Assembly: GCF_900113485.1 (NCBI RefSeq)
Contig: NZ_FOPM01000003.1
Location: 82,900-146,899 of the forward strand
Length of the DNA stretch: 64,000 nucleotides
Origin: Methylobacterium gossipiicola
GTDB taxonomy: Bacteria; Pseudomonadota; Alphaproteobacteria; Rhizobiales; Beijerinckiaceae
Reading direction: 5' to 3'
Position 1 is the stretch's first letter, and the number at the start of each line of letters is the position of its first letter. A program made the translations under genes and the position numbers. Shown here in pieces: positions 43,773 through 53,811 of the stretch. The notes below the pieces were generated by a model. It did no database searches and was not told the DNA's origin. It was given only the letters and a program-made list of their open reading frames with translations.

Positions 43773-46700
43773 CTAGATGGTGGGCATTCCGCCATCCACG
43801 ACGCGCACCACGCTGCGGCCGTTGCCCCGCTTTTCCACCCGGACCTGCACGGCGATGCGGTCGATCATCGCCGCCACGTGGGTGATGACCCCGACCTTGC
43901 GGCCCCGGCCCTGCAAGGTCTCCAGGGCATCGACGGCGAGATCGAGGGTCTCGGCATCGAGGGAGCCGAAGCCCTCGTCGATGAACAGGGTGTCGACGAA
44001 GGAATCGCGCCCCTCCAGGCCCGAGAGGGCCAGCGCCAGGGCCAGGGAGACGAGGAAACGCTCGCCGCCGGACAGGCTGCGGGTGGCGCGGAGCTGGTCG
44101 CCCATGTCGCGGTCGAGGACGTGGAGAGCGAGATCGGCCCCGGCGCCGCGGGCAAGGCGATAGCGCGGGCTCAAGGTCGCGAGCTGCGCATTAGCGAGGT
44201 GGACGAGGTGTTCCAGGGTCACGCCTTGGGCGAAGCGCCGGAACTTGTCGCCGCTCGACGAGCCGATGGCCTCGTTCACGGCCTCCCAGGTCTCGAATTC
44301 GGTGCGCGCGGCCGCGATCTCGGCGCCGAGGCCGGCGGCCTGGGCGCGGGCGGCGTCGTCGCGGGCGAGGTCCGCCGCGATGGCGCCGAGGCGCTGCTGA
44401 TGGTTGGCGATGGCCTCGGCACCCGCTTCCGCTTCCGCCCGGACCGCCATGACGTCGATCTCCGGACCGGCCTCCTGCGCGTCGCGGTCGGCCATGCGGG
44501 TGGCGAGCGCGGTGGCGGCATCCCGGAGATCCCGGTCGCGTCCGTCGGCCGCTTGCCGAAGGCCGGCGCGGATCGCCGGGTCCTGCGCCAGGAGGGCGGT
44601 CACCGCTTCGGGACCGCGCTCGCCGCAGGCGGCCGCGAAGGCGTCGCGGGCCGCCGCGTGGCGGGCGAGGGCGGCGTCCCGGTGGGCGGCGGCATGCGTG
44701 AGGGTGCTGCGGGCGCCCGCGAGGGTGGCGACGGCGACGCCCTGCGCCTCCGTGGCGGCCTTCAGGGCCTGTTGTGCCGCGAGGCGGGACTCGTTGATTC
44801 GGGTGCGGTGTGCGCCGGTTTCCTCGCCGTCGAGGAGGGGCGCGCGTTGAGCCCGTAAGGCCGCAAGGGTGGCCGAACGGGCCTCCAGGGTAGCCCGCGT
44901 GGAGTCGCGAAGGGTTGTCGCGCCCGTGAGGGCGACCGTGGCGCCGGCCTTGGCTTCGGCGAGGGTGTGAACCTCGCCCTCCAGGGCACGGCGGCGCTCG
45001 CCCAGAGCCCGGTGCGCTTGCGCCGCGGCGGCGACCGCGCGCGTGGCCAGAGGGCCGTCGCGGTCGAGGTCGGCCAAGGTGAGGCCGGCGGCGTTCAGGG
45101 CGGGGGCCACCGCGCGCCCGACGGCTTCGATCTGTTCCGCGAGGGCGTCGGTCCGCGTCCGCGCGCCTTCCGCCGCGAGGGCGGCGGCCTGAAGCAGGGT
45201 GTGCGCTTCGGTAACGGAGGCTTGCCCCGCCTCCATCCGCGCGCCCGCCGCCTCGGCGGCCCGGCCGAGGGCTTCGATGTCGCTCCGCAGGGTCTCGGCG
45301 GTGTCCAGGGTTTTCGCCAGCAGGGCGCGGGTTTCACGGGCTGCCGTCGCCACCGCCGTGAGCGCCTCGGCGGCGTCCGGCCCGAGGGCGGTCGGAACCG
45401 GCTGGGCGATTCCCGCCTCGGTGCCCGCAGCCGCCAGGGCCTCCCGCAGGGCGGCATAGGCCCGCTCGGCTTCGTCACGGCTGCTCTGGGCTGCGTCCCT
45501 CGCCCGTACGGCCTCGGCCTGGCGGGCCGCCGCCGCCGCACCCGCTCCGGCCGCGCGGGTGCGGGCGTCACTGGCCTCCGCGACGGCCACGTCGAGTTCT
45601 GCGCGGCGGGTGCGCATCGCCTCGGCGTGCCGGGTCAGGGAATCGTCGGAATGGGCGTGGGGATGTTCGGTGCCGCCGCAGACGGGGCATGCCTCGCCCG
45701 GAACGAGGAGGCTACGCAGGTGGGCCGCCCGCTCGGACACGCTGGCCTCGGCGCGCTCGGCGAGGGCCGCGACCTCGCGGCGTGCCCCCATGGCTTCGGC
45801 CTCGCGGGTGCGGGCGGCCTCGGCCTCCGCTTCCGCGACGCGCCCGGCCTCGGCGGCGGCCTCTTGCGCGGCTTCGGCCGCGATTCCGTTTCGCAGGGCT
45901 TCGGCGTGGCGGCGGGCGAGGGGCAGGGCCTCGCGCACGCTCTCCGAGAGGCCGTCGAGGGCGACGGCGCGAGCACGGGCCGCCGCCTCGCCCAACGCCG
46001 CGAGGGCGGCCAGGCGCTCCCCGCGCCGGGCCAGGGTCTGGTCGCGGGCCTCGCGGGCCTCGCGGATCTGCGCCTCCGCCTCGGCGATGACACGGGTGCC
46101 CCGCTCCGCCTCGGCCTGGGCCCGGTCCCGCTCCAGAACGGTCGCGGCCAATTGGGTCCGCAGGGTGGCGCGCTTTGAGAACAGGCCGGCGACCTCGTCG
46201 GCCCGGGCCGCCAGATAGGCGCCTCCCGTATCGGCCTCATGCCGGGCGGCGACCTCGGCGCGGGCGGCCTCCGCCGCCCCGTGGCGGCGTGCCAAGTCCG
46301 ACAGGCTCGCGGCGGCCCCCTCGGCGGTTCGGGAGGCCGCCGCCGCTTCGCCCTCGGCCCGTTCGGCCTCGCGGGCGGCCTGGAGGATGTCGGCGTCGAG
46401 CTTGGCCGCCTCGCTCCAGACCGGGCCGAAGGCCTTGAACCCCGCCTCCGCAGCTTCGTCGGCTGCTTTCGCCCGGCTGTGAACCTCGGCCGTCACCGCC
46501 GCCCCGGTCTCGGCCTCGGCGAGGCCAGCCTGTGCCGCCGTCAAGGCGATGCTTGCGGCTTCGACTTCGGATCGGGTGGTGGCGACGGCTTCGCAGGCGC
46601 CGCGCAGGGGCTCGACGGCGTCGAGTTCGCCGAGACGCAGGCGGTCGGCGGCGGCGGCTGCCTCGGCGGTCCGGACCTCGGCGAGGCGGGCTTCTGCGGC

Positions 46701-47528
46701 GGCGACCTGGAGGCGGGCCTCGGCGAGACGGGCGGCGCCGTCGAGGGCGGCCTTGAGGGCGGCTTGGCGCTCGGAGAGTTCGCTCACGAGCGACGCGACG
46801 GCTGCGCCCTCGGCGACGAGCCCCGCGCGGGCCTCGGCGTCGAGGAGGCCGATGGCGTCGCGGCGGGTCTCCAGAACCTTGAGGGCGGCCCGTTCGGCCT
46901 CGGTGCCGGCGTGAACCCGCTTCGAGATCTCCGTGTAGATGCCCGTACCGGTGATTTTTTCGAGAAGCTCGCCGCGCTCGGTCTCGGGGGCGAGGAGGAA
47001 GGTGTCGAACTCGCCCTGGGCGAGGAGCACCGTGCGCCGGAACTGCTCGAAGGTGAGATCGGTCAGGGCTTCCACCGCCGCCGTCACGGCGGTCTTCTTG
47101 CCGCCCTCCACGGCACTGCCGTCGTCGAGGCGATGCAGGGTGCGTCGGTCGGCCTGGAGGCGCCCATCCGCCTTTCCGCGGGCGCGGACCGTTTCCCAGC
47201 GGACCCGGTAGGCGACCCCGTCCTGCCCGACGAAATCCACTTCCGCCCAGCCCTGCGCCGCGCCGCGCCGCAGGATGGCGCGGCCGTCGCTCGAACTGAC
47301 GGTCTCCCCGCTCGGATCGGGCACCTCTTCCCGTCGCCCGCTGCTGACGCGCGGATAGCGCCCGTAGAGGGCGAGGCACAGGGCGTCGAGGATGGTCGAT
47401 TTGCCCGCCCCGGTCTCGCCCGTGATGGCGAAGATACCCGTGGCGGCGATGGGGCCGGCCGCGAGATCGACGTCGAAGGGAGCCGCGAGGCTGGCGAGGT
47501 TCTCGCCCCGGATCGCCAGGATACGCAA
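43773..47528 (-). CDS. sbcC: SbcC, ATPase subunit of the SbcCD nuclease
   Basis: This 1251-aa SMC-like protein is the partner of SbcD and the bacterial Rad50 counterpart. It holds DNA ends and hairpins for cleavage. Walker A is ITGETGAGKSTILDALCLAL (Lys43). Long Ala/Glu/Arg-rich coiled coils flank a zinc hook CPVC (Cys614, Cys617). The C-terminal ABC signature and Walker B region reads SLSGGERFLVSLALALALSG then FIDEGFGSLDAETLDLAVDA. The start is TTG 47528: the sequence MRILAIRGENLASL matches the family start, and GGTGAC lies upstream. Typical SbcC has about 1050 residues, so the coiled coil here is long. sbcD is not adjacent; a kinase gene stands between them. Confidence 0.93.
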   Translation of the reverse strand: MRILAIRGENLASLAAPFDVDLAAGPIAATGIFAITGETGAGKSTILDALCLALYGRYPRVSSGRREEVPDPSGETVSSSDGRAILRRGAAQGWAEVDFVGQDGVAYRVRWETVRARGKADGRLQADRRTLHRLDDGSAVEGGKKTAVTAAVEALTDLTFEQFRRTVLLAQGEFDTFLLAPETERGELLEKITGTGIYTEISKRVHAGTEAERAALKVLETRRDAIGLLDAEARAGLVAEGAAVASLVSELSERQAALKAALDGAARLAEARLQVAAAEARLAEVRTAEAAAAADRLRLGELDAVEPLRGACEAVATTRSEVEAASIALTAAQAGLAEAETGAAVTAEVHSRAKAADEAAEAGFKAFGPVWSEAAKLDADILQAAREAERAEGEAAAASRTAEGAAASLSDLARRHGAAEAARAEVAARHEADTGGAYLAARADEVAGLFSKRATLRTQLAATVLERDRAQAEAERGTRVIAEAEAQIREAREARDQTLARRGERLAALAALGEAAARARAVALDGLSESVREALPLARRHAEALRNGIAAEAAQEAAAEAGRVAEAEAEAARTREAEAMGARREVAALAERAEASVSERAAHLRSLLVPGEACPVCGGTEHPHAHSDDSLTRHAEAMRTRRAELDVAVAEASDARTRAAGAGAAAAARQAEAVRARDAAQSSRDEAERAYAALREALAAAGTEAGIAQPVPTALGPDAAEALTAVATAARETRALLAKTLDTAETLRSDIEALGRAAEAAGARMEAGQASVTEAHTLLQAAALAAEGARTRTDALAEQIEAVGRAVAPALNAAGLTLADLDRDGPLATRAVAAAAQAHRALGERRRALEGEVHTLAEAKAGATVALTGATTLRDSTRATLEARSATLAALRAQRAPLLDGEETGAHRTRINESRLAAQQALKAATEAQGVAVATLAGARSTLTHAAAHRDAALARHAAARDAFAAACGERGPEAVTALLAQDPAIRAGLRQAADGRDRDLRDAATALATRMADRDAQEAGPEIDVMAVRAEAEAGAEAIANHQQRLGAIAADLARDDAARAQAAGLGAEIAAARTEFETWEAVNEAIGSSSGDKFRRFAQGVTLEHLVHLANAQLATLSPRYRLARGAGADLALHVLDRDMGDQLRATRSLSGGERFLVSLALALALSGLEGRDSFVDTLFIDEGFGSLDAETLDLAVDALETLQGRGRKVGVITHVAAMIDRIAVQVRVEKRGNGRSVVRVVDGGMPTI

Positions 47529-47732
47529 ACGCTGTCACCGCAAACGGGAAGGGAGACTCTTCTTAAGGTGCCGCGCGCGGCCTGTCCCGCCCGTCCCGCC
47601 CGGTGGAGTGAGGATAACCGGGGCTGGGGCTCGCCCCGCCGCCCAGACGATCTCCGTTCGGTCGCCTCGGAATGGCGGAGTCCGGCTTCGCTCGAGCGGG
47701 GATTGGGAACTCCGCTTCGATCGCGCGGCGGA

Positions 47733-50516
47733 TCAGCCGTCCGCCTGGAACGCCGTGAGGGGCGCGACGATGCCGCAGGTCACGCCCGTGGACGGGTAGG
47801 CGAGGGCGATGGTGCCGCCGACCTGACCGGCGAGGCCCCGCTCGATGAAGCGCGAGCCGAAGCCCTTGCGGGTCGGGGCGGTGACCGCCGGTCCGCCGAC
47901 CTCCGTCCAGGAGAAGGTGAGGTGAGCCTCGTCCTCCCGCTCCTCCACCGCCCAGCGGATGGCGACATGGCCGGTTTCGCACGACAGGGCGCCGTATTTC
48001 GCCGCGTTGGTGGCGAGTTCGTGCAGCATCAGGGCCAACGACAGGGCGGGCTTGGCGCCGATCTCGAGATCGGGACCGTCGAGGCGGAAGCGTCCCGGCC
48101 GGTCCTCGTGCAGCCGGAGGGCGCCGCGCACCACGGGGCCTATGAGGGTGGAGCCCAGCGCCCCGCCCATGAGGAGGTCGTGGGCCTGGCCGAGGGCGAT
48201 GAGGCGCCCGGCCAGAACCTCCTTGGCGGTCTCGACGTCGGTCGCCGTGCGCATGGTCTGCGTCGAGATGGACTGCACCATCGCCAGCAGGTTCTTCATG
48301 CGGTGGCTGAGTTCGCGGTTGAGCAGTTCCTGCTCCTCCTCGGCGCGCAGGCGCGCCAGGGCGACACGGGTGCGATCGACCACGTTGCGGGCGAAATCGA
48401 TGATGTCCGGCGTCCAGGCGCGGACACGGTCGTCCTGCATGCAGAACACCGCCACCATGCGGCCGCGCTCCATCAGCGGGATGTTGATCATGCTCCGGAC
48501 CCCGAGGGCCCGGAATACCTCTGCGTGAGTCCGCGTGCGCGGATCGGTGGTCACGTCGCCGATGACGACGTGGCGGCCCTCCTGCAACTCGGGAAGATAG
48601 GTGCCGTAATCGGCGAAACGGTAGCGGCCCTCCCGCCCGACGACATCCGGGCGGCTCCAGTCGCGGGTGATGTCGAGGTGTTCCGCCGAGGCATCGACGG
48701 CCCCGTAGGCGACCCGGGTGAGGCCGAGGGTCCGCCCGGTGATCTCGGCGGCGGTGAAGGCGATGGCGGTGGCGTCCTGCAGGTCGCGCAGGCGGTCGCC
48801 GAGTTCGACGAGGGCGGCCTGGCGCTCCTCGGCCCGCTTGCGCTCGGTGATGTCGATGGAGGCGCCGGGTAGGCGCAACGGCGTGCCGTCGGGAGAGCGC
48901 ACGAGGCGCCCGCGCGCCAGCAGCCAGCGATGTCCGCCATCCGCCTGAAGGACCCGGTATTCGCAGGCGAAATCGTCCCCGTCGGCGCCGCTGCCGGAGA
49001 GAACCCGGTCCAGTTCCGCCTGGAACACCGGCAGGTCGTCGGAGTGGAAGTTCCGCAGGTAGTCGCGGATCGGCGTGCCCGTGGCGGCCCGGTCCGGATC
49101 GACGTCGTAGGTGCGGGCGAAGTTGGCATCGGCATAGACGGTGTCGGTGGCGAGCTCCCAATCCCAGGTGCCGATCATGCCGGCGGCGTTGAGGGCGAGG
49201 GCGAGGCGCTCCTCGCTCCGGCGCAGGCGTGCCCCGGCGGCCTTGCGCTCGGTGACGTCGATGACCGTGAGGACGGCGCCACACGCCACGCCGTCCTCGA
49301 TGATCGGGGCGTTGGAACTCACCACGTCGATGGGGGTCCCGTCGCGGCGAAAGAACACCGTCTCCCGGTGACGGAGGGCGGTTCCGGCGCGCAGGGCCTG
49401 GATCAGGTCGCATTCCGCCTCCGGAAAGGGGCGCCCGTCCGGGTGGCGATGATGCGCGATGGCGTGGAGGTTGCGCCCGATCAGGTCGCCTTCCGCCCAG
49501 CCGAGCATCGCCTCGGCGGCCGGGTTGGCGAAGGTGATGGCCCCGTCCAGCGACAGGCGGAACACCGCTTCGCCGAGATGGTCGGTCACGGTCTGGAGCA
49601 GGGCGGTCTGCTGGCGCATCGCCTCGTCGGCCCGGCGCTGGGCCGTGCGGTCACACAGGATCTTGAGGTAGCCCTCGTGCGCGCCGTCCTCGCCCCTGAG
49701 GGGCATCATCTCGCCCGACGCCCAGAAGCGCGACCCGTTCTGACGCAGGTGCCACCGCTCGTCGTTGGCGCGCCCCAGGGTGCGGGCGGTCTCCATCTCG
49801 CGGGCCGGCGTGCCGAGGATGCGGTCCTCGGGGACGAACACGCGGTCGGCGGACCGCCCCAGCATCTCGGCCTCGCTCCAGCCGAAGAGGTGCCGCGCCC
49901 CGGTGTTCCAGCTCGTGACGCAGCCGGCGAGGTCCGTGGCGAAAATGCCGTAATCGACGGCACTCTCCAGGATGGCGGCGTTGCGGCGCTCCCGGGTCCG
50001 TCGCTCCTTCAGGGCGCGGCGCAGGTCGAGCTGGGCCATCACCTGCCGCGCCAGGGTGGTGAGGATGAAGGTCTGATCGTCGGTGAGAGCGCGCGGCGCG
50101 GTGTCGAGGACGCACAGGGTACCGATGGCGACGCCTTCGGGGGTCACCAGCGGCATGCCGGCATAGAACCGCAGGAATGGCGGCCCCGTCACCAGGGGGC
50201 TGTTCACCGTGCGCGGATCGCGGGTCGCGTCGGGGATGACCAGAAGATCGTGCTGGCGCACGGCGTGGGCGCAGAAGGAGTGGGCGAGGGGCGGCTCGGG
50301 ACCCTCGAAGCCGACGGCCGCCTTGAAATACTGCCGCTGCTCCTCGACGAGGACGACGATCGACACCGGTGCGTTCAGGACCAGGGATGCCGCCCGGACG
50401 AGATCGTCGAAGACCGCTTCGGCGGGGGTGTCGAGGATGTCGTAGAGGGCGAGGGCCGCGCGCCTGGCTTCGGCCTCGCGCTGATGTGCGGCCGCGTCGT
50501 CGTCGTGAGAACTCAT
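47733..50516 (-). CDS. HWE-family histidine kinase with GAF and PAS sensor domains
   Basis: This 927-aa soluble sensor kinase has, in order, an N-terminal GAF domain (about 20-170), three PAS domains (about 180-555), a second GAF (about 570-725) and an HWE-type kinase core. The phospho-His738 lies in LNRELSHRMKNLLAMVQSIS. The ATPase region shows LMLHELATNAAKYGALS and later RKGFGSRFIERGL, hallmarks of HWE kinases, a group abundant in Hyphomicrobiales. There is no receiver domain and no adjacent regulator gene. Blue-light (LOV) sensing is not indicated because no NCRFLQ-type motif is visible. I take ATG 50516. The gene separates sbcC from sbcD on the same strand. Confidence 0.88.
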   Translation of the reverse strand: MSSHDDDAAAHQREAEARRAALALYDILDTPAEAVFDDLVRAASLVLNAPVSIVVLVEEQRQYFKAAVGFEGPEPPLAHSFCAHAVRQHDLLVIPDATRDPRTVNSPLVTGPPFLRFYAGMPLVTPEGVAIGTLCVLDTAPRALTDDQTFILTTLARQVMAQLDLRRALKERRTRERRNAAILESAVDYGIFATDLAGCVTSWNTGARHLFGWSEAEMLGRSADRVFVPEDRILGTPAREMETARTLGRANDERWHLRQNGSRFWASGEMMPLRGEDGAHEGYLKILCDRTAQRRADEAMRQQTALLQTVTDHLGEAVFRLSLDGAITFANPAAEAMLGWAEGDLIGRNLHAIAHHRHPDGRPFPEAECDLIQALRAGTALRHRETVFFRRDGTPIDVVSSNAPIIEDGVACGAVLTVIDVTERKAAGARLRRSEERLALALNAAGMIGTWDWELATDTVYADANFARTYDVDPDRAATGTPIRDYLRNFHSDDLPVFQAELDRVLSGSGADGDDFACEYRVLQADGGHRWLLARGRLVRSPDGTPLRLPGASIDITERKRAEERQAALVELGDRLRDLQDATAIAFTAAEITGRTLGLTRVAYGAVDASAEHLDITRDWSRPDVVGREGRYRFADYGTYLPELQEGRHVVIGDVTTDPRTRTHAEVFRALGVRSMINIPLMERGRMVAVFCMQDDRVRAWTPDIIDFARNVVDRTRVALARLRAEEEQELLNRELSHRMKNLLAMVQSISTQTMRTATDVETAKEVLAGRLIALGQAHDLLMGGALGSTLIGPVVRGALRLHEDRPGRFRLDGPDLEIGAKPALSLALMLHELATNAAKYGALSCETGHVAIRWAVEEREDEAHLTFSWTEVGGPAVTAPTRKGFGSRFIERGLAGQVGGTIALAYPSTGVTCGIVAPLTAFQADG

Positions 50517-50782
50517 CGCGTGCCCACGCGCAGGCTGAGGCCGGCCCCCGCGACGGGCTTCACCCGTGGCGCGGTCTCGCGCGAAGCGCCCGGCACGCGC
50601 GGACAAGTTGGCATCGTTTCTCCCTGGCGCAAGTTCGGCGGCGCCCGAAGGGCCTTCCTACGCGGGAACCGCCGGGTCCCGCTACCACCCCTGCGGCGGC
50701 CGCGAAATCATTTCGGGGAAATCTTGCCGTCGGACCGATTCCTGTGGCGCGAAAGACCCCTCCGGCACACGAGTCGCGGGGC

Positions 50783-52045
50783 TCAGCCGGCGGCCCCGCC
50801 CTCCGCCTCCGCCCTGGCGCGGTGGAAGACCGCGAGGTGCTCCGGCCCCGGCGGTTCGCCCCGGCTGCGGGCGAAGGCGATGCGGAACAGGTCTTCCGGG
50901 TCGCGTTCGGCGAGGCGCACGAGGTTCGGCCCCGCCGTCGCCTGGGTCTCCAGCCCCTCCGGCAGGGGCGCCACCCGCACGTCCACCACCCGCACGGGAA
51001 AGCCGTCGGCGATCCGGTCGATCTCCGCCCGGTAGCCGGCGCCGAGGCCCTCCCGGGCGAGGCGGATCTGGACGAACGGGCGCTCGTCCAGGGGGGGATC
51101 GGCGGACAGTCCGAGATCCCGCACGAGACGGGTGAGATGGTCGCCGAGTTCGCCGAGCCGCATGTCGCCGGAGGCCGGCAGGCGCAGGAAGGGCAGGGGG
51201 CGGGGGATCGGGATGAGTTCGATCCGCGCCGGCCCGCCGTCGAGGGTCACGAGGGTGACGGCGTGGGCGTAGGGCTGCTCGGCCGCCGAGAGGGGGATCA
51301 GGGAGCCGGAATACCGGACGGTGTCGCGCCCGACCCGCTGCGCCTTGTGCAGGTGCCCGAGGGCGACGTAGTGCGCCGCCTCCGGGAACACGTCGGCCGG
51401 AACCGCATGGTCGCCGCCCACCAGAATACGCCGCTCGGCGCCTTCCGACTCGAGGCCGCCGGCGACGTGCAGATGGCCGGTGACCATGAGGGGCAGGCCG
51501 GACAGGCGCGGCTCCGCCGCCGCGAACAGGTGCTCGTAGAGGGTCCGCACGGCGCCGACGATGGGCGAGCCGCCCCCCTCCGTCACCCGTTGCAGGGGCG
51601 GAAGGCAGGCCGCCGTGGGGTAGGACACCGCCAGCACCTGCGCGGCGATCTCGCCGCCGCGCCGCAGGGGCACGAGGTGGTGGCCGAGATCGACGGCGCC
51701 GTCGCGGCGCCGGACGTTGCCGACCACGTGGACGCCGATGGCGTCGAGGAGGGGGCGCGGCGCTTCGAGCCGCCCGGCGGCGTCGTGGTTGCCCGCCGTG
51801 ATGACGATGGTCATGGCGGGCCGCGCCCGCCGCAGGCGCATCAGCACCTCGTAGAACAGGCGCTGGGATTCGCCCGACGGGTTCTGGCTGTCGAACACGT
51901 CCCCGGCCACCACGAGGGCGTCGACCTCGCGCTCGACCACGATCTGTTCGAGATGCGCGAAGGCGAGGGCGTGCTCGCGCTGGCGGGCATAGCCGCGCAG
52001 GGTCTGCCCGATATGCCAATCGCCCGTATGCAGGACGCGGATCAC
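50783..52045 (-). CDS. sbcD: SbcD, nuclease subunit of SbcCD
   Basis: This 420-aa metallophosphoesterase (Mre11 counterpart) supplies the nuclease active site of SbcCD. The five phosphoesterase motifs are visible: LHTGDWHIGQTLRG, ALVVAGDVFDSQNPSG, VITAGNHDAAGR, MVTGHLHVAGG and YVALGHLHKAQ. The C-terminal part (about 290-420) is the SbcC-binding region. The start is a GTG at 52045, just ahead of IRVLHTGDWHIG, because homologues begin close to this strand; longer in-frame starts add an Arg/Pro-rich stretch. The intergenic 266 bp to the kinase gene hold nothing clear. Confidence 0.92.
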   Translation of the reverse strand: MIRVLHTGDWHIGQTLRGYARQREHALAFAHLEQIVVEREVDALVVAGDVFDSQNPSGESQRLFYEVLMRLRRARPAMTIVITAGNHDAAGRLEAPRPLLDAIGVHVVGNVRRRDGAVDLGHHLVPLRRGGEIAAQVLAVSYPTAACLPPLQRVTEGGGSPIVGAVRTLYEHLFAAAEPRLSGLPLMVTGHLHVAGGLESEGAERRILVGGDHAVPADVFPEAAHYVALGHLHKAQRVGRDTVRYSGSLIPLSAAEQPYAHAVTLVTLDGGPARIELIPIPRPLPFLRLPASGDMRLGELGDHLTRLVRDLGLSADPPLDERPFVQIRLAREGLGAGYRAEIDRIADGFPVRVVDVRVAPLPEGLETQATAGPNLVRLAERDPEDLFRIAFARSRGEPPGPEHLAVFHRARAEAEGGAAG

Positions 52046-52213
52046 GCGCGGATTCCGGGGTGGGTCCGCCCACCCGCTCGAGTAGCGCGGGCTCGGACCC
52101 ATGTCGGCCCGCCCGCTTGGGCGTCTTTTAGCCGGGCGCGTCCGCCGTTTCGAGGGGCGGCCGGGGGCCGTCCCCATCTCACCCCCGGATCGCGGGGTGA
52201 TCCGCCGCGGGTG

Positions 52214-52450
52214 TCAGCGGCAGGTGGTCACCCGCCGCACCGTCCAGCCCTCGCCCGGTTGCCACAGCTTGCGCCGGGATTGGATGCAGGCCGGGGTACC
52301 GTCGGCGGAGGTCCAGGCCGTGCTCGGCCCCTCCGGGCGGACGGGCGCCATCGGCGCATCGCGCCGCCCCGCCGCCTCGGTGGGCGCCGTTGCGGCGAGC
52401 AGGGTCAGGGTCGAAAAAGCGGCGAGCGAAAGACGCGCGAAGGCCGGCAC
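52214..52450 (-). CDS. Small exported protein, unknown function
   Basis: This 78-aa protein has a signal peptide (LSLAAFSTLTLLAATAPTEA). A mature part of about 50 residues has two Cys, one in DGTPACIQSRRKLW and one in RVTTCR near the end, so a disulfide is likely. The start is uncertain; GTG 52450 gives a proper signal peptide, whereas longer starts add Arg/Pro-rich sequence. It reads in the same direction as sbcD but is separated from it by 168 bp. Family not recognised. Confidence 0.5.
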   Translation of the reverse strand: MPAFARLSLAAFSTLTLLAATAPTEAAGRRDAPMAPVRPEGPSTAWTSADGTPACIQSRRKLWQPGEGWTVRRVTTCR

Positions 52451-52793
52451 GGGACGCGATCCATGATTGGGGGGAGGGCAGCACGACGCGCCTACGCGAG
52501 GGTTCGACGGGAACCGCTTCGGCGCGTCGGCCGGCTCCGATCTATGTCGAACGGCCAAGGTTCTGGCAATCGTCGGTTTCCGTGATTTGCGCCGGTATGG
52601 TGAAGACTGCGCCCGCGACGGTATTCGTTCGCTGGCTCAATGCTGTCCGCCCACCCCGCGCAGAGCTGATAAGTCGTGGGTGTGACGTGACGTGGGCGTT
52701 CGCCCTTGCTAGGCGCAAGCGCAAGCCTTGCCGCCCTTGCCGCGCGCGAGCCCCGCCTTCCCGCCCCCGAATCAGACGGCCCGAGCAACCCCG
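52451..52793. other. Divergent intergenic region
   Basis: This 343-bp region separates the small exported protein gene from the L,D-transpeptidase gene. It has a less GC-rich middle (about 52540-52690) where promoters probably lie, but no clear -35/-10 pair or inverted repeat was found, and no gene is supported. Confidence 0.4.
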
Positions 52794-53720
52794 ATGTCCC
52801 GCACCACACCCCCGACCCGTCGTGTTCTCCTCGCCGGAGCCGCGACGAGCCTTGCCCTCCTCGCCGGAACCACGGGCTCCCTCGCCCAGGGACGCGGGCG
52901 CTTCTTCGGCGACGGCATCGACGGGGACGGGCCGTTCGACGACGAACGTCTCTACCGGGACGAGGACGGGCGCCTCTACCGGCGCCGGGGCGGGCGCTAC
53001 GAGCCCTATTCCGAGCGGGGGGGCGACCCGCGCGCCGCGCGCCGCGAGGCCATCGACCCGGCTTACGAGGAGCCGGATCTCCGTCGCGGTCCCGATCCGG
53101 TGCAGCCCACCCAGGCGCCGCAGCCGACGCGGGTCGCCCGCCCGGTGGATGACGGCCCCATCGATTATGCCCGCGCCTATGCGGCAATCACCGACGAGCC
53201 GTTCCCGGTCCATGCCTTCAACTGGCGCAAGGCCAACCCGGCCTTCCTGCGCCAGGAGGTGGCCTATACGGGGCGCGAACCCGTCGGCACCATCGTGGTC
53301 GATCCGCGGGCGCATCAGCTGCTGCTGGTCCAGCCCAACGGCCGCGCCCGGCGCTACGGCGTCGGGGTGGGCAAGCAGGGCTTCTCGTGGTCGGGTGTCT
53401 CCACGGTGAACTCCAAGCAGATGTGGCCGGACTGGTATCCTCCAAAGGAGATGATCGCCCGTACCCCGAAGCTCGCCCGGCAGGTGACCAAGCTCCAGAG
53501 CGGGCTCGGCGTCCCCGGCGGGTCGCGCAATCCCCTCGGCGCCCGGGCGCATTATCTCTGGCAGGACAACAAGGACACGCTCTACCGCATCCACGGCACC
53601 CTGGAGCCCGAATCCATCGGCCGCAGCGTGTCCTCGGGCTGCATCCGCATGATCAACCAGGACGTGATCGACCTCTACGACCGCGTCGAGATCGGCAGCC
53701 GCGTGGTGGTGCTGACCTGA
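52794..53720 (+). CDS. L,D-transpeptidase (YkuD / ErfK-YbiS type)
   Basis: This 308-aa periplasmic enzyme forms 3-3 peptidoglycan cross-links or attaches proteins to the wall. A signal peptide with RR (PTRRVLLAGAATSLALLAG) is twin-arginine-like. A Gly/Arg/Asp-rich low-complexity linker (about 32-115) follows, then the YkuD domain. The catalytic motif is intact: HGTLEPESIGRSVSSGCIRM with His, Ser-Ser-Gly-Cys and Arg. GTIVVDPRAHQLLLVQPNGR marks the domain start. Such enzymes are abundant in Hyphomicrobiales, whose polar growth relies on L,D cross-links. It is followed by a hairpin. Confidence 0.92.
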   Translation: MSRTTPPTRRVLLAGAATSLALLAGTTGSLAQGRGRFFGDGIDGDGPFDDERLYRDEDGRLYRRRGGRYEPYSERGGDPRAARREAIDPAYEEPDLRRGPDPVQPTQAPQPTRVARPVDDGPIDYARAYAAITDEPFPVHAFNWRKANPAFLRQEVAYTGREPVGTIVVDPRAHQLLLVQPNGRARRYGVGVGKQGFSWSGVSTVNSKQMWPDWYPPKEMIARTPKLARQVTKLQSGLGVPGGSRNPLGARAHYLWQDNKDTLYRIHGTLEPESIGRSVSSGCIRMINQDVIDLYDRVEIGSRVVVLT

Positions 53721-53727
53721 GGCCGTT

Positions 53728-53761
53728 CTCGCTCGTCCCGATCTCGGTGGGGATGAGCGAG
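53728..53761 (+). terminator. Hairpin after the L,D-transpeptidase gene
   Basis: CTCGCTC (53728-53734) pairs with GAGCGAG (53755-53761), extended by TCCC/GGGA across one bulge. It starts 8 nt after the stop codon. No T-run follows. Its position between convergent genes suggests it may serve both. Confidence 0.4.
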
Positions 53762-53811
53762 GGTTGGCAGGCGGCAGCCGCCGCGCGGGTAGCCTTCCGC
53801 TGAAACGACGC

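Noticed and set aside
46239..48872. An 877-codon plus-strand frame opposite sbcC and the HWE kinase
   Set aside because: It spans two real minus-strand genes and has no motifs; the Gly/Arg-rich sequence is typical of antisense frames here.
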